This document shows, piece by piece, positions 31,013 through 39,509 of a DNA stretch of 64,000 nt. The stretch spans positions 372,001-436,000 of the forward strand of contig NZ_JAVFVS010000011.1 of assembly GCF_030929605.1 (NCBI RefSeq), given 5' to 3'. This DNA is from Flavobacterium sp. LHD-80. GTDB taxonomy: Bacteria; Bacteroidota; Bacteroidia; Flavobacteriales; Flavobacteriaceae. The position numbers and the translations under genes are program-made. The first letter of the stretch is position 1, and every line of letters starts with the position of its first letter. The notes below the pieces were generated by a model. That model ran no database searches, was not told where the DNA came from, and saw nothing but the letters and a program-made list of their open reading frames with translations.

Positions 31013-32155
31013 ATGAAATTTTATTTACCTAAGTTAGTATTTTTTCTTTCTTTTTTCATTCTTACAGGATGTAAAAAAAATGAAAATATTGTAGTCGAAA
31101 AGTCAGAAATTGCAAAAAATAGTATAGAATATGCTTCAGGGCTTTCTATTGTAAAACAGGAAGGTTATTCTGTTGTCACTATTTCAAATCCTTGGCCCAA
31201 TGCGAATAAGGATTTCAAGTATATTCTGAAAGAAAAAGACGCTAATGTTCCAGATAGTCTTCAAACTTATCCAGTTATAAAAGTTCCTTTAGAGTCAGTT
31301 GTGGTAACTTCAACAACTAATATTCCATTTTTAGAAATGTTGGAAGTAGAAAATAAATTGGTTGGTTTTCCACATACTGATTATATTTCTTCTGAAAAAA
31401 CAAGGGCACTTATTGATAAAGGTTCAGTGAAAAACGTTGGACAAAATGAAAAACTGAATATTGAGCAATTAATCGAATTATCGCCAGATTTGATTGTGAC
31501 TTTTGGAGTAGACAACAACAATCCGATGTTGGATAATTTGAAAAAAAGTGGTTTGAATGTTTTAATTCAAGGAGATTGGATGGAACAGTCGCCACTTGGA
31601 AAAGCCGAATGGATTAAGCTTTATGGTACATTATTTGGCAAAGAAGACAAAGCAAAAGAATTGTTTGATAAAATTGTTGAGAGCTACAATCAAGCTAAAA
31701 AATTAGTTGCCGATAAACCTGCAACAACAAAAGTTTTATATGGTTCAATGTACGAAGATGTTTGGTATGTTGCCAAAGGAAACAGCTGGGTCGCACAATT
31801 TATGAAAGATGCAAAATCAGATTATTTGTGGAGCAGTTTAAAAGGAACAGGAAGTGAAGGTTTGTCTTTTGAAAAAGTTTTGGAAAAAGCAAAAACGGCA
31901 AATGTTTGGGTGGTTTCGGGATCTTTTAAAAACTTAGATGAACTGCAAAAAGCAAATCCGCATTATGGTGAGTTTGATGCTTTTAAAAACAAATCGGTTT
32001 ATTCTTTAGAAAGTAAATTTGGAGCAACTGGCGGTACTGTTTTTTATGAATTGTCGCCAAGCCGTCCTGATTTGGTTCTAAAAGATTATATCAAAATTTT
32101 CCATCCAGATTTATTGTCGGGTTACGAATTTACTTTTGCATCAAAACTGAATTAA
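31013..32155 (+). CDS. btuF: ABC-transporter substrate-binding lipoprotein, BtuF-like
   Basis: The 380-residue protein starts at ATG 31013 (MKFYLPKL) with a lipoprotein signal ending LTGC (Cys20). Two periplasmic-binding lobes of the helical-backbone class follow. Markers are VVVTSTTNIPFLEMLEVENKLVGFP and IEQLIELSPDLIVTFG. It is anchored in the periplasm and would deliver cobalamin to BtuC. It is 2 bases from the permease start, forming the btuFCD operon. The family also covers haem and siderophore binders. Cobalamin is chosen because of the surrounding cob genes. Confidence 0.88.
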   Translation: MKFYLPKLVFFLSFFILTGCKKNENIVVEKSEIAKNSIEYASGLSIVKQEGYSVVTISNPWPNANKDFKYILKEKDANVPDSLQTYPVIKVPLESVVVTSTTNIPFLEMLEVENKLVGFPHTDYISSEKTRALIDKGSVKNVGQNEKLNIEQLIELSPDLIVTFGVDNNNPMLDNLKKSGLNVLIQGDWMEQSPLGKAEWIKLYGTLFGKEDKAKELFDKIVESYNQAKKLVADKPATTKVLYGSMYEDVWYVAKGNSWVAQFMKDAKSDYLWSSLKGTGSEGLSFEKVLEKAKTANVWVVSGSFKNLDELQKANPHYGEFDAFKNKSVYSLESKFGATGGTVFYELSPSRPDLVLKDYIKIFHPDLLSGYEFTFASKLN

Positions 32156-32156
32156 A

Positions 32157-33185
32157 TTGGCAAACAAAAAAAGAAATACCATTTTATTTGTCGTTTTGTC
32201 TTTAGGCCTTTTGCTGATGTTTTTTGCGAGTATCAGTTTAGGATCTGTTACAATTCCACTAAAAGATGTTTTTACTAGCTTAACAGGCGGACAGGCGACA
32301 AAATCAACTTGGGAATATATTATTATTAATTATCGTTTGCCAAAAGCAATTACGGCAGTTTTGGTAGGAACTGGACTTTCAATCAGCGGACTTTTAATGC
32401 AGACTTTGTTCCGAAATCCGTTGGCAGGGCCTTATGTTTTAGGACTTAGTTCTGGAGCAAGTTTGGGTGTTGCTTTTGTGATTTTAGGCGCTGGATTTTT
32501 GCCTTCTTTTTTGAAAGTGATTGCGCTTTCATCTTACGGAATTGTAATTGCTTCTACTTTTGGAAGTACATTAGTTTTGCTTTTAGTTTTAGTAGTTTCT
32601 CAGAAATTACGAGATACAATGGCAATATTAATTGTAGGATTAATGTTTGGAAGTTTTACTACAGCAATTGTGAGCGTTCTAACTTATTTCAGTACAGCCG
32701 AACAGCTTCAGAAATTTACTTTTTGGTCGATGGGAAGTCTTGGCAATCTTTCATGGTCAACAATCGGGATTTTGACATTTTGTGTCGGAATTGGTTTGGC
32801 TTTAAGCGCCAATAGCATTAAACCTCTAAATGCTTTATTGCTTGGCGAAAACTATGCGAAAAGTATGGGATTGAATTTTAAAAGAGCACGATTGATTATC
32901 ATATTTGCAACTAGTATTTTGGCAGGAAGTATTACTGCTTTTGCCGGCCCAATTGCTTTTGTTGGATTAGCCGTTCCTCATATTGCAAAACTGACATTCC
33001 AAACGAGTAATCATACGATTTTGTTTTGGAGTACTTTGTTCTTTGGAGCTATAATAATGTTGTTTTGTGATATCGTTTCGCAAATGCCGGGATTTGATGT
33101 TACGTTGCCAATAAATGCTATAACGTCAATTATTGGCGCGCCGGTTGTGATTTGGCTTTTGGTAAGGAAAAGAAATTTTAGATAA
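32157..33185 (+). CDS. btuC: FecCD-family ABC permease, BtuC-like
   Basis: The 342-residue protein has about ten transmembrane helices with the family motifs PKAITAVLVGTGLSISGLLMQTLFRNPLAGPYVLGLSSGAS and AFAGPIAFVGLAVPHI, the coupling-helix region. The start is TTG at 32157, one base after the btuF stop. No in-frame ATG exists before the first membrane helix, and an in-frame TGA at 32148 limits the choice. The rare start and tight spacing suggest translation coupled to btuF. Confidence 0.9.
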   Translation: MANKKRNTILFVVLSLGLLLMFFASISLGSVTIPLKDVFTSLTGGQATKSTWEYIIINYRLPKAITAVLVGTGLSISGLLMQTLFRNPLAGPYVLGLSSGASLGVAFVILGAGFLPSFLKVIALSSYGIVIASTFGSTLVLLLVLVVSQKLRDTMAILIVGLMFGSFTTAIVSVLTYFSTAEQLQKFTFWSMGSLGNLSWSTIGILTFCVGIGLALSANSIKPLNALLLGENYAKSMGLNFKRARLIIIFATSILAGSITAFAGPIAFVGLAVPHIAKLTFQTSNHTILFWSTLFFGAIIMLFCDIVSQMPGFDVTLPINAITSIIGAPVVIWLLVRKRNFR

Positions 33186-33246
33186 ATTATTTGGCCACAG
33201 ATTTTATAGATTAAACGGATGTTCACAGATTCTTTTTAATTATTTA

Positions 33247-33264
33247 TCCCGATAGCTATCGGGA
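33247..33264. repeat. Perfect 18-base palindrome in the btuC/btuD gap
   Basis: TCCCGATAGCTATCGGGA is fully self-complementary. It lies in a 134-base gap between btuC and btuD together with a run of CTTAG words (about 33280-33315). It may act as a processing or attenuation hairpin within the operon. Confidence 0.75.
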
Positions 33265-33319
33265 GTGGCAAAGAAAAAACTTAGAATCTTAGAGGCTTAG
33301 AAACTTAGTAACTTAAAAA

Positions 33320-34096
33320 ATGAAAACAATTCTATCAACTTCAAACTTAAATATTGGATATAAATCCAAGAAAGCAACTGTGACTATTGCTGAGAATTTA
33401 AATTTGAATTTAACTTCAGAAAAACTAATTGCTTTGATTGGAGCAAATGGAATTGGGAAATCGACTTTATTGCGAACTATTACCGGAATTCAGCATCCTT
33501 TATCAGGAAATGTTTTTTTGAATGATAAAAATATAAATACTTACAAACCTCTTGATCTAGCACAAAATTTAAGTTTAGTTTTAACCGAAAAACTACCGCC
33601 AAGTAATCTTTCAGTTTTTGAATTGGTCGCACTTGGACGTCAGCCTTACACGAATTGGGTTGGAACTTTAACAGAAACAGATATAGAAAAAGTTCACGAG
33701 GCAATGCAATTGACACAAATCGAAAATCTCGCTCAAAAAAAGCATTACGAAATAAGCGACGGACAATTACAAAAGGTTTTAATTGCCAGAGCTTTGGCAC
33801 AAGATACGCCGCTTATTATTTTAGACGAACCAACAACACATTTAGATTTGCTTCATAAAGTTTCCTTATTTAAATTATTGAAAAAACTTACGCAGGAAAC
33901 TCAAAAATGTATTTTATTCTCAACGCACGATATTGATTTGGCCATTCAGTTAAGTGACGAAATGATTATCATGACGCCAGAAAATGTAGTGCAAGACGAG
34001 CCATGTAATTTAATTTCGAACGGAAGTTTTGCTTCTTTATTCAAAGACGAACATATTATTTTTGATGGAGAAAAAGGGAAGTTTATTGTGACTTAA
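33320..34096 (+). CDS. btuD: ABC-transporter ATPase, BtuD-like
   Basis: The 258-residue ATPase has Walker A GANGIGKST (41-49), a Q-loop region, a signature motif that reads ISDGQ instead of LSGGQ, Walker B LIILDEP and the switch His in FSTHDID. It energises BtuC. It is separated from btuC by 134 bases of repeat-containing sequence, unlike the tight btuF-btuC junction, but has the same orientation and is the natural third component. Iron-siderophore uptake is the alternative. Confidence 0.88.
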   Translation: MKTILSTSNLNIGYKSKKATVTIAENLNLNLTSEKLIALIGANGIGKSTLLRTITGIQHPLSGNVFLNDKNINTYKPLDLAQNLSLVLTEKLPPSNLSVFELVALGRQPYTNWVGTLTETDIEKVHEAMQLTQIENLAQKKHYEISDGQLQKVLIARALAQDTPLIILDEPTTHLDLLHKVSLFKLLKKLTQETQKCILFSTHDIDLAIQLSDEMIIMTPENVVQDEPCNLISNGSFASLFKDEHIIFDGEKGKFIVT

Positions 34097-34102
34097 TTTA
34101 CT

Positions 34103-34135
34103 TTTCCTGCAAGGTTTGAAAAACCTTACAGGAAA
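34103..34135. terminator. Hairpin between btuD and trmL
   Basis: TTTCCTGCAAGGTTT pairs with AAACCTTACAGGAAA across GAA with one mismatch. It lies between convergent genes and probably ends transcription from either side, though the T runs are weak. Confidence 0.6.
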
Positions 34136-34173
34136 CCGAAAATATTCGATTAAACAGTTAAACAAATAAACGA

Positions 34174-34629
34174 TTAAACTTTTAAATTAATCTGTCTCTT
34201 AGCTTCGCCAACTACAAAAGCAACAGAATTAGCAATATTAAAAGAACGAATAAGCGGTGACATCGGAATCGTTAAATGATTCTCAAATCGTGCCATAAAC
34301 TCTTGGCTTAAACCAACGCTTTCTTTTCCAAAAACCAGCCAGTCTCCATCCTGAAAATCATTTTCTAAATACGATTTGTCAGAATGCGAACTCATTAAAA
34401 ATACTCGAGATTGATCCGGAATTTGTTTTACCCATTCGTCAACATTTGGATATTCGGTTACGTCAAGATGAACCCAATAATCCAAACCAGAGCGTTTTAG
34501 GTTTTTGTCATTGATTACAAAGCCAAAAGGATGAATTAAATGAAGTCGGCTTTCTGTACCAACGCACAATCTTCCAATGTTTCCAGTGTTATTTGGTATT
34601 TCAGGTTCTACAAGAACAACGTTTAGCAT
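34174..34629 (-). CDS. trmL: tRNA (cytidine/uridine-34 2'-O)-methyltransferase
   Basis: The 151-residue SpoU-class (SPOUT) methyltransferase modifies the wobble base of certain tRNA-Leu species using S-adenosylmethionine. The motifs seen are EPEIPNNTGNIGRLCVGT (motif 1), VFGKESVGL (motif 2) and IPMSPLIRSFNIANSVAF (motif 3), which form the trefoil knot. The minimal length fits TrmL, which lacks any extra RNA-binding domain. Confidence 0.94.
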   Translation of the reverse strand: MLNVVLVEPEIPNNTGNIGRLCVGTESRLHLIHPFGFVINDKNLKRSGLDYWVHLDVTEYPNVDEWVKQIPDQSRVFLMSSHSDKSYLENDFQDGDWLVFGKESVGLSQEFMARFENHLTIPMSPLIRSFNIANSVAFVVGEAKRQINLKV

Positions 34630-34720
34630 TTTTTTTGAGTTATGAATTATAAGTTATAAGTTATGAATTTCAGAAATTATCTAATTATCTAATTGTCACA
34701 TTGGCATATTGCCACATTCT

Positions 34721-35287
34721 CTAATTATCAAATTGATCTACTTCGCGAACTTCTCCGGCTTTTAAGTTTTGCAAATATACATTTCCAATCCGAACACGAA
34801 CCAAGCGTAATGTTGGAAAACCAACTGCGGCAGTCATTTTTCGAACTTGACGAAATTTCCCTTCGGTTACCGTAATAGATGCCCAGGAAGTCGGGCCATG
34901 GCGTTCGTCTCTGATTTTTTTTGCTCTTAGTCCAAAATCTGGAACTTCGGTAACTATCGAAGCTTTGCAGCGTTTTGTTTTGTATTTACCGCCATCAAGT
35001 CCAATTTCGACACCTTTTTGCAATTGTTCAATAGCTTCTGGTGTAATTAAACCATCGACCTGAACATAATATTCTTTTTCGAACTTTTTGCTTCTTACGA
35101 GTTCACTCATATTGCCGTCAGTGGTTAATAAAAGCAAACCTTCAGAATCTTCGTCCAGTCTTCCAATTGCCATTGTTCCTTCGGGAAAATCATGCAGTTC
35201 GCCCAAAAGCTTTTTCTTTCTTTTTAATTCGTAAATAAATTGGCTCAAATAGCCGTAAGGTTTAAAAAGAATAAAGTGTCTGTGCAT
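34721..35287 (-). CDS. rluE: 23S rRNA pseudouridine synthase, RluE/RsuA family
   Basis: The 188-residue enzyme converts a uridine of 23S rRNA to pseudouridine. It has the catalytic motif GRLDEDSEGLLLLT with Asp near residue 44, preceded by FILFKPYGYLSQF. It has the conserved C-terminal GKFRQVRKMTAAVGFPTLRLVRVRIG. It lacks the N-terminal S4 domain, as RluE does. Downstream is an AT-rich AATTATCTAATT repeat tract. Confidence 0.9.
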   Translation of the reverse strand: MHRHFILFKPYGYLSQFIYELKRKKKLLGELHDFPEGTMAIGRLDEDSEGLLLLTTDGNMSELVRSKKFEKEYYVQVDGLITPEAIEQLQKGVEIGLDGGKYKTKRCKASIVTEVPDFGLRAKKIRDERHGPTSWASITVTEGKFRQVRKMTAAVGFPTLRLVRVRIGNVYLQNLKAGEVREVDQFDN

Positions 35288-35353
35288 TTTTAATTTTTTG
35301 CAAAGATAGGTTCTTTGGTAAAATTAAAGCAGAAGTTCTGCCTAGAACTGTTT

Positions 35354-35551
35354 TTAGTCTTTCATTTTTTTTAGCCATTGATACACAAACCAAACTACAG
35401 TTATGGCAAAAACGACAATTAGAAAAGTATAATAATCTTTGAAAAAGTCATGAAAATAACTTCCAATAAAAATATAAGCCGAAGCCATGCATAATTTAAT
35501 CAGGATAAATTCGGCATTCGACCAGCATGTTTTGATTTTAAAGAAATTCAT
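35354..35551 (-). CDS. Small membrane protein of unknown function
   Basis: The 65-residue protein has two predicted transmembrane segments (about 15-33 and 40-60) and a positively charged end (WLKKMKD). It resembles nothing I recognise beyond its layout. Support for it being real comes from its isolated position between rluE and an outward gene and its clean ATG start. Confidence is moderate. Confidence 0.6.
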   Translation of the reverse strand: MNFFKIKTCWSNAEFILIKLCMASAYIFIGSYFHDFFKDYYTFLIVVFAITVVWFVYQWLKKMKD

Positions 35552-35694
35552 AGTAATACAAATTGTTAAGTTGCTTTAAATAAAGGTAGTGAATTTTGAA
35601 AGATGGCAATTATAAAACAAAAGCAATGTCAAGTCGTAAAATGTTCCGATTTAGAATTCGTAATATTATAGTTAGAACGCAAAATAATAAAGTT

Positions 35695-36069
35695 ATGGAA
35701 ACGAATAATTTAGGATCAAAAAAAATAAACGGAGTACAAAAAAACATAGACGATACAAAAGGAAAAAATGTTTCGCATGATGGCAAAGCTGATGATGCTA
35801 ATTTGAAAAAAGAAGTTGTCGCAGATAAAGATGGAAACAAAGAAATTGTAGAAAGAGCTCGAAATGAAAATGAAGAAATCAAAAAAGTTTCTGATGACAT
35901 AAATCCGAATAATCCAAATGCAAATCGAGGTGTAGAAACGGATGAAGAAGCCAATAAAACAGTCGAAAATAAGGACAGGAATTCAGATATCACTCCAAAC
36001 CGTTATCCAAACTCAAATCCAGAAAGTCATAAAGACAGAGGAAACATGAAATTAGACGAAGAAAGCTGA
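35695..36069 (+). CDS. Hydrophilic, probably disordered protein
   Basis: The 124-residue protein starts at ATG 35695 (METNNLGSKKINGV). The frame extends 33 codons upstream, but that part is basic and unlike the rest. The composition is dominated by Asn, Lys, Asp and Glu with almost no hydrophobic residues (for example NPNNPNANRGVETDEEANKT), so it is likely intrinsically disordered. It has no signal peptide. Such small proteins in this group sometimes accompany stress responses. The neighbouring SDR gene is downstream by 150 bases. Function unknown. Confidence 0.65.
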   Translation: METNNLGSKKINGVQKNIDDTKGKNVSHDGKADDANLKKEVVADKDGNKEIVERARNENEEIKKVSDDINPNNPNANRGVETDEEANKTVENKDRNSDITPNRYPNSNPESHKDRGNMKLDEES

Positions 36070-36221
36070 ATTTATAAGGATTTTTTTGTTTGCAGAAGGA
36101 TTTTTAACATCAAATAACATTTGTTACGATATCAAGTTAATGTTATGGTAAACTCAAGTTTTGAGTCGGTCATCGAGTAAGAACTTCGTAAATTGTAAGG
36201 ACAAATTTAAATTATAAGAAC

Positions 36222-36974
36222 ATGGCACTTTTAGAAAACAAAGTGGCTTTTGTATCTGGTGGAGGTTCAGGAATTGGCCGCGCTGTTGCAGAAGCTTATG
36301 CTCAAGAAGGAGCAAAAGTTGTCCTTTCGGATATTAACGTTGAACACGGTGAAGAAACCGTAAAAATTATAAAAGACAGTGGGGGTGAAGCCTTTTTTGT
36401 AAAAGGAGATTCATCGAGCGCAAGCGATAACAAACACATGGTTGAGGTTGCTGTTTCAAAATACGGCCGACTTGATATTGCTTGTAATAACGCAGGAATG
36501 GGCGGACCCGCAAAACCTACTGGAGAATATGAGCCAGAAGCTTGGGATCGTGTAATTGCACTTAATTTAAGTGGTGTTTTTTATGCGTGCCGCTATCAAT
36601 TGGAACAAATGGAAAAAAATGGCGGTGGAAGCATTGTTAATATTGCTTCAATTCATGGTCAGGTTGCTGCGCCAAATAGCCCGGCTTATACGGCTTCAAA
36701 ACATGGAGTTGTGGGGTTAACAAAAAATATTGCAGCCGAATATGCTTTAAAAAATATTCGTTGTAATGCTGTTGGTCCAGGTTATATTGAAACAGCTTTG
36801 TTAAAAGATAATCTAACAGATAATATGATGGATGCGGTTGCTGCAAAAGCGCCAATGAACCGTTTAGGAACTGCTAAAGAAGTTGCTGATTTGGTTGTAT
36901 TTTTAAGTTCTGAAAAATCTTCTTTTACAACAGGAAGCTACATAATTGCTGATGGAGGTTATACCGCAATTTAA
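36222..36974 (+). CDS. Short-chain dehydrogenase/reductase
   Basis: The 250-residue classical SDR has the cofactor motif SGGGSGIGRAVA at residues 11-22 and NNAGMGG near 88. The catalytic Ser lies in NIASIHG and the Tyr/Lys in YTASK near 155. Asp at the end of beta-2 (LSDINVEHG) points to NAD(H) rather than NADP(H). It resembles glucose-1-dehydrogenase-like or 3-oxoacyl reductase-like members, and the substrate is unknown. It ends in a bidirectional terminator. Confidence 0.93.
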   Translation: MALLENKVAFVSGGGSGIGRAVAEAYAQEGAKVVLSDINVEHGEETVKIIKDSGGEAFFVKGDSSSASDNKHMVEVAVSKYGRLDIACNNAGMGGPAKPTGEYEPEAWDRVIALNLSGVFYACRYQLEQMEKNGGGSIVNIASIHGQVAAPNSPAYTASKHGVVGLTKNIAAEYALKNIRCNAVGPGYIETALLKDNLTDNMMDAVAAKAPMNRLGTAKEVADLVVFLSSEKSSFTTGSYIIADGGYTAI

Positions 36975-36990
36975 AATAATTATAAAATTG

Positions 36991-37023
36991 AAAAAGGCTG
37001 TCTATTTTGTAGACAGCCTTTTT
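36991..37023. terminator. Bidirectional terminator between SDR and mepB-like gene
   Basis: AAAAAGGCTGTCTA pairs perfectly with TAGACAGCCTTTTT across a 5-base loop, with T runs on both strands. Confidence 0.92.
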
Positions 37024-37028
37024 TTGTA

Positions 37029-37556
37029 TTAATAGGCAATTAATTTTTTAAAAACATCAAAATCTGGTTCTGGAATTATTGGGTGAAAATATTCCAATTG
37101 CCATTGCTGTGTTTTTTTTGCTTGTTTGCTTTCTGTTTCATCCCATGGCGGGTAAACTCTAATAGCTCTTTTTCCTTCATGGGTTTTTGTAGAAAAAACA
37201 CCTTTTTCAAGCAAAACATTTTTTGGGAAAATGAATTGCCCCAAAAGAGCCTCTTTTCGAACACTTACAATAACAAAATCGATAGCGTCGTCAAAATCAA
37301 ATGGTTCAATGATTCCAAGTCGGGTTCGTTTCCACAAAGTGACAAATTGCCCTGTTTTTGTTGGCGTAATTTTAGCCTCACGATAACAAATGTGTTTTTC
37401 ATTCATTAAAAAACGATACGCACTGTAGTCAATGCTCTCACTTTCTTGCTGTGGCTGTGTGCAGTCAAAATCAAAGCAATCATAAACCAGTTCTTTGGCT
37501 AAAATTAAATCCTTGGGGAAAGATTTGTGGTTCGACCAGTGGTTTTTTACGATCAT
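37029..37556 (-). CDS. MepB-like protein
   Basis: The 175-residue protein starts best at ATG 37556 (MIVKNHWSNHKSFPKD), while the frame runs to a TTG at 37589. Typical MepB features are SAYRFLMNEKHICYREAKITPTKTGQFVTLWKR and the end GKRAIRVYPPWDETESKQAKKTQQWQ. MepB is linked to the mepRAB multidrug locus of Staphylococcus, but its activity is not known. No mepR or mepA lies nearby. An 18-base direct repeat sits upstream of the start. Confidence 0.85.
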   Translation of the reverse strand: MIVKNHWSNHKSFPKDLILAKELVYDCFDFDCTQPQQESESIDYSAYRFLMNEKHICYREAKITPTKTGQFVTLWKRTRLGIIEPFDFDDAIDFVIVSVRKEALLGQFIFPKNVLLEKGVFSTKTHEGKRAIRVYPPWDETESKQAKKTQQWQLEYFHPIIPEPDFDVFKKLIAY

Positions 37557-37595
37557 TTTGAGAAGACTGGCTTTTAGGCTTGTTTTCAAAATTAT

Positions 37596-37631
37596 GTAGG
37601 TTTAGGGGGTTACGTAGGTTTGGGGATGTTA
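37596..37631. repeat. 18-base imperfect direct repeat upstream of the mepB-like gene
   Basis: GTAGGTTTAGGGGGTTAC is followed at once by GTAGGTTTGGGGATGTTA. The tract is G-rich against an AT-rich background. Confidence 0.6.
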
Positions 37632-37649
37632 AATAGTTTGTATTTTTTT

Positions 37650-39509
37650 TTAAAATGAAACATTCAATCCAAAATTCAATCCCCACTGGAATTGATTGAA
37701 AGACTGCGTGCTCAAAGGGTTAATATAATAGTTCATTGCTGGTTCTACAAATATATTTGTTTTTTTATAAACTCGGTATTGTACTGTCGTGCTCAAAGTT
37801 GAACCGTAAACAAAATCATTTGCGTTTTCGTTTTCGCCAATTGTATTTCCGTCAAGAGCCATATTGTTTGCAATTAATTTTCCAACAAAACCGCCAGTAT
37901 TTAAACTGATGCTTGCTTTGTTTTTCGAAAATACAGCATACGAAACTTCTAAAGGCATTTCAATATATTTCAAACTTTGATCTAAATTTCCACTTGCTAA
38001 GTTGTCACTTTTTAATGCATTTTTTGTGGTGTTAGATACAAGTACATAACCTGTTTCAGTTGCAATTTGAGGAACTGTTCCATTCTGAACAAAATAGTCG
38101 CTGGTTCCTAAAAATGCATTATTTTTCGTGCTAATATAGGAAACATTTGCAACACTTTGTCCTAATTCATTTATTTTAAATCCAGATCCCACAGCCCATT
38201 TTTTATTTAGCTTGTATTTCGTTTTTACCCCAAAACTGCTGCTTTGTTTTGAATCGTTAGTGTTGCCCAGCGTTTTGTCGTTTTTGTAATTTTCAGAACC
38301 TGCAACTCCGGCAAAAACTTCAAGCGCCCATTTTTCGCCAGTTGAAGGAGTTTTAGGATTTTTTTCTTTCTCTTTTTTCACTTCTGGAGCTACAATTCCT
38401 TTTTCAAGATTTTGAAGTTCTGCTAATTGTACAGAATCCTGTTTGCTTAAAACATCATTGAATTTCGAATTGCTTTTCTGTGTATTATCTGCAATTGCTT
38501 TTTCTGATTTTTGAGCATTATTAACAGTTTCCTTTTTATTTTCAGAAAGCATATTTTGCTTGCGTTCTGATGTGTTTTTATTCGAAGAATTTAAAGCAAT
38601 AGTATTTGCATTCGAATTCAAATTGTTTCCAAAAACAGAATTTGGAAGCTGATTTTTCGAAGCCTTGTTAAATGAATTTGTCTTATTTCCAGTAAATGTT
38701 TTTTCGGCTAAAACTTTGTCAAGATTTCTTTTTTCGTTTTCAGCAGATTGATTTTTTTGCGCAACATTAAATCCGTTTTGTTTCTGCGAAGAATAATTTT
38801 TAACCGCTAAACCTTGATTTGAATTTACTTTCTCAGTATTTAATTTTTGGGTTTCCGAAGTACTCAACTGATTTTTTTCTGCTGCATTAAATTTATTTTG
38901 TTTGTCAGAATTATAATTTTTAACGGCAATTCCTTGATTCAGATTTCCTTTTTCCGAATTTGATTTTTGGTTTCCAGAAACAGAAAATTGATTTTTGTTT
39001 TTCGTTGCCTCATTTCCTTCGGCGACAGCCTGATTAGAATTGCTGTTTACACTATTTGATTTTGATTCAGTTGTTTTTGAATTTCGTTCCAATTTTGAAT
39101 CGGCATTAGCAACAGCTGTTTCTTCTGTTGAATTTACAGACGAATTATTAGCTGGATCTAAAGCTTTTTCAGAATTCGGGTTTACAATGTCATTTTTATT
39201 ATCTTCTGAATTTTGATCATTTGCCGAAGCTGGTTTTTTGTGGTTTTCACCATTTTTATTTTCATCAAGAACTACATTGTTTTTTTCTAAAGAAGTACCA
39301 GTATTGATTGAATTGCCAGAGTCAGACAAAACAGCAGGAAGCGATAGGCACAATAATAAGCATGCAGCCGCTGACCACCAAAGAATAACTCTCTTCTTCT
39401 TTTTAGGTTTATCTAGTTTTTCCTCAATTCCAGCCCATAGTTCTGGCGGCGGAACACTCGAAAAGTGTTCCATTGATGAAAAAATATCTTCTATTTTCTG
39501 CTTCTTCAT
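37650..39509 (-). CDS. Sigma-linked membrane protein with repeat spacer and C-terminal beta-barrel-like domain
   Basis: The 619-residue protein begins with a short cytoplasmic part (MKKQKIEDIFSSMEHF, then PPPELWAGIEEKLD) like Bacteroidota anti-sigma proteins, and one transmembrane helix at about 41-62. A low-complexity Asn/Ser/Lys region of about 320 residues includes a 40-residue tandem repeat (173-212, 213-252, degenerate 253-285). A C-terminal region (about 395-619) resembles an outer-membrane beta-barrel (WALEVFAGVAGSENY, ending FGLNVSF). The layout suggests a protein reaching from the inner membrane across the periplasm. It overlaps the sigma factor gene by four bases and is probably its regulator. 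Confidence 0.8.
   Translation of the reverse strand: MKKQKIEDIFSSMEHFSSVPPPELWAGIEEKLDKPKKKKRVILWWSAAACLLLCLSLPAVLSDSGNSINTGTSLEKNNVVLDENKNGENHKKPASANDQNSEDNKNDIVNPNSEKALDPANNSSVNSTEETAVANADSKLERNSKTTESKSNSVNSNSNQAVAEGNEATKNKNQFSVSGNQKSNSEKGNLNQGIAVKNYNSDKQNKFNAAEKNQLSTSETQKLNTEKVNSNQGLAVKNYSSQKQNGFNVAQKNQSAENEKRNLDKVLAEKTFTGNKTNSFNKASKNQLPNSVFGNNLNSNANTIALNSSNKNTSERKQNMLSENKKETVNNAQKSEKAIADNTQKSNSKFNDVLSKQDSVQLAELQNLEKGIVAPEVKKEKEKNPKTPSTGEKWALEVFAGVAGSENYKNDKTLGNTNDSKQSSSFGVKTKYKLNKKWAVGSGFKINELGQSVANVSYISTKNNAFLGTSDYFVQNGTVPQIATETGYVLVSNTTKNALKSDNLASGNLDQSLKYIEMPLEVSYAVFSKNKASISLNTGGFVGKLIANNMALDGNTIGENENANDFVYGSTLSTTVQYRVYKKTNIFVEPAMNYYINPLSTQSFNQFQWGLNFGLNVSF
38655..38993 (-). repeat. 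In-frame 120-bp tandem repeats encoding 40-residue units
   Basis: Two full units (NQ...EKGNLNQGIAVKNY and NQ...EKVNSNQGLAVKNY) and one shortened unit lie end to end in the spacer region of the 619-residue protein. Confidence 0.8.
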
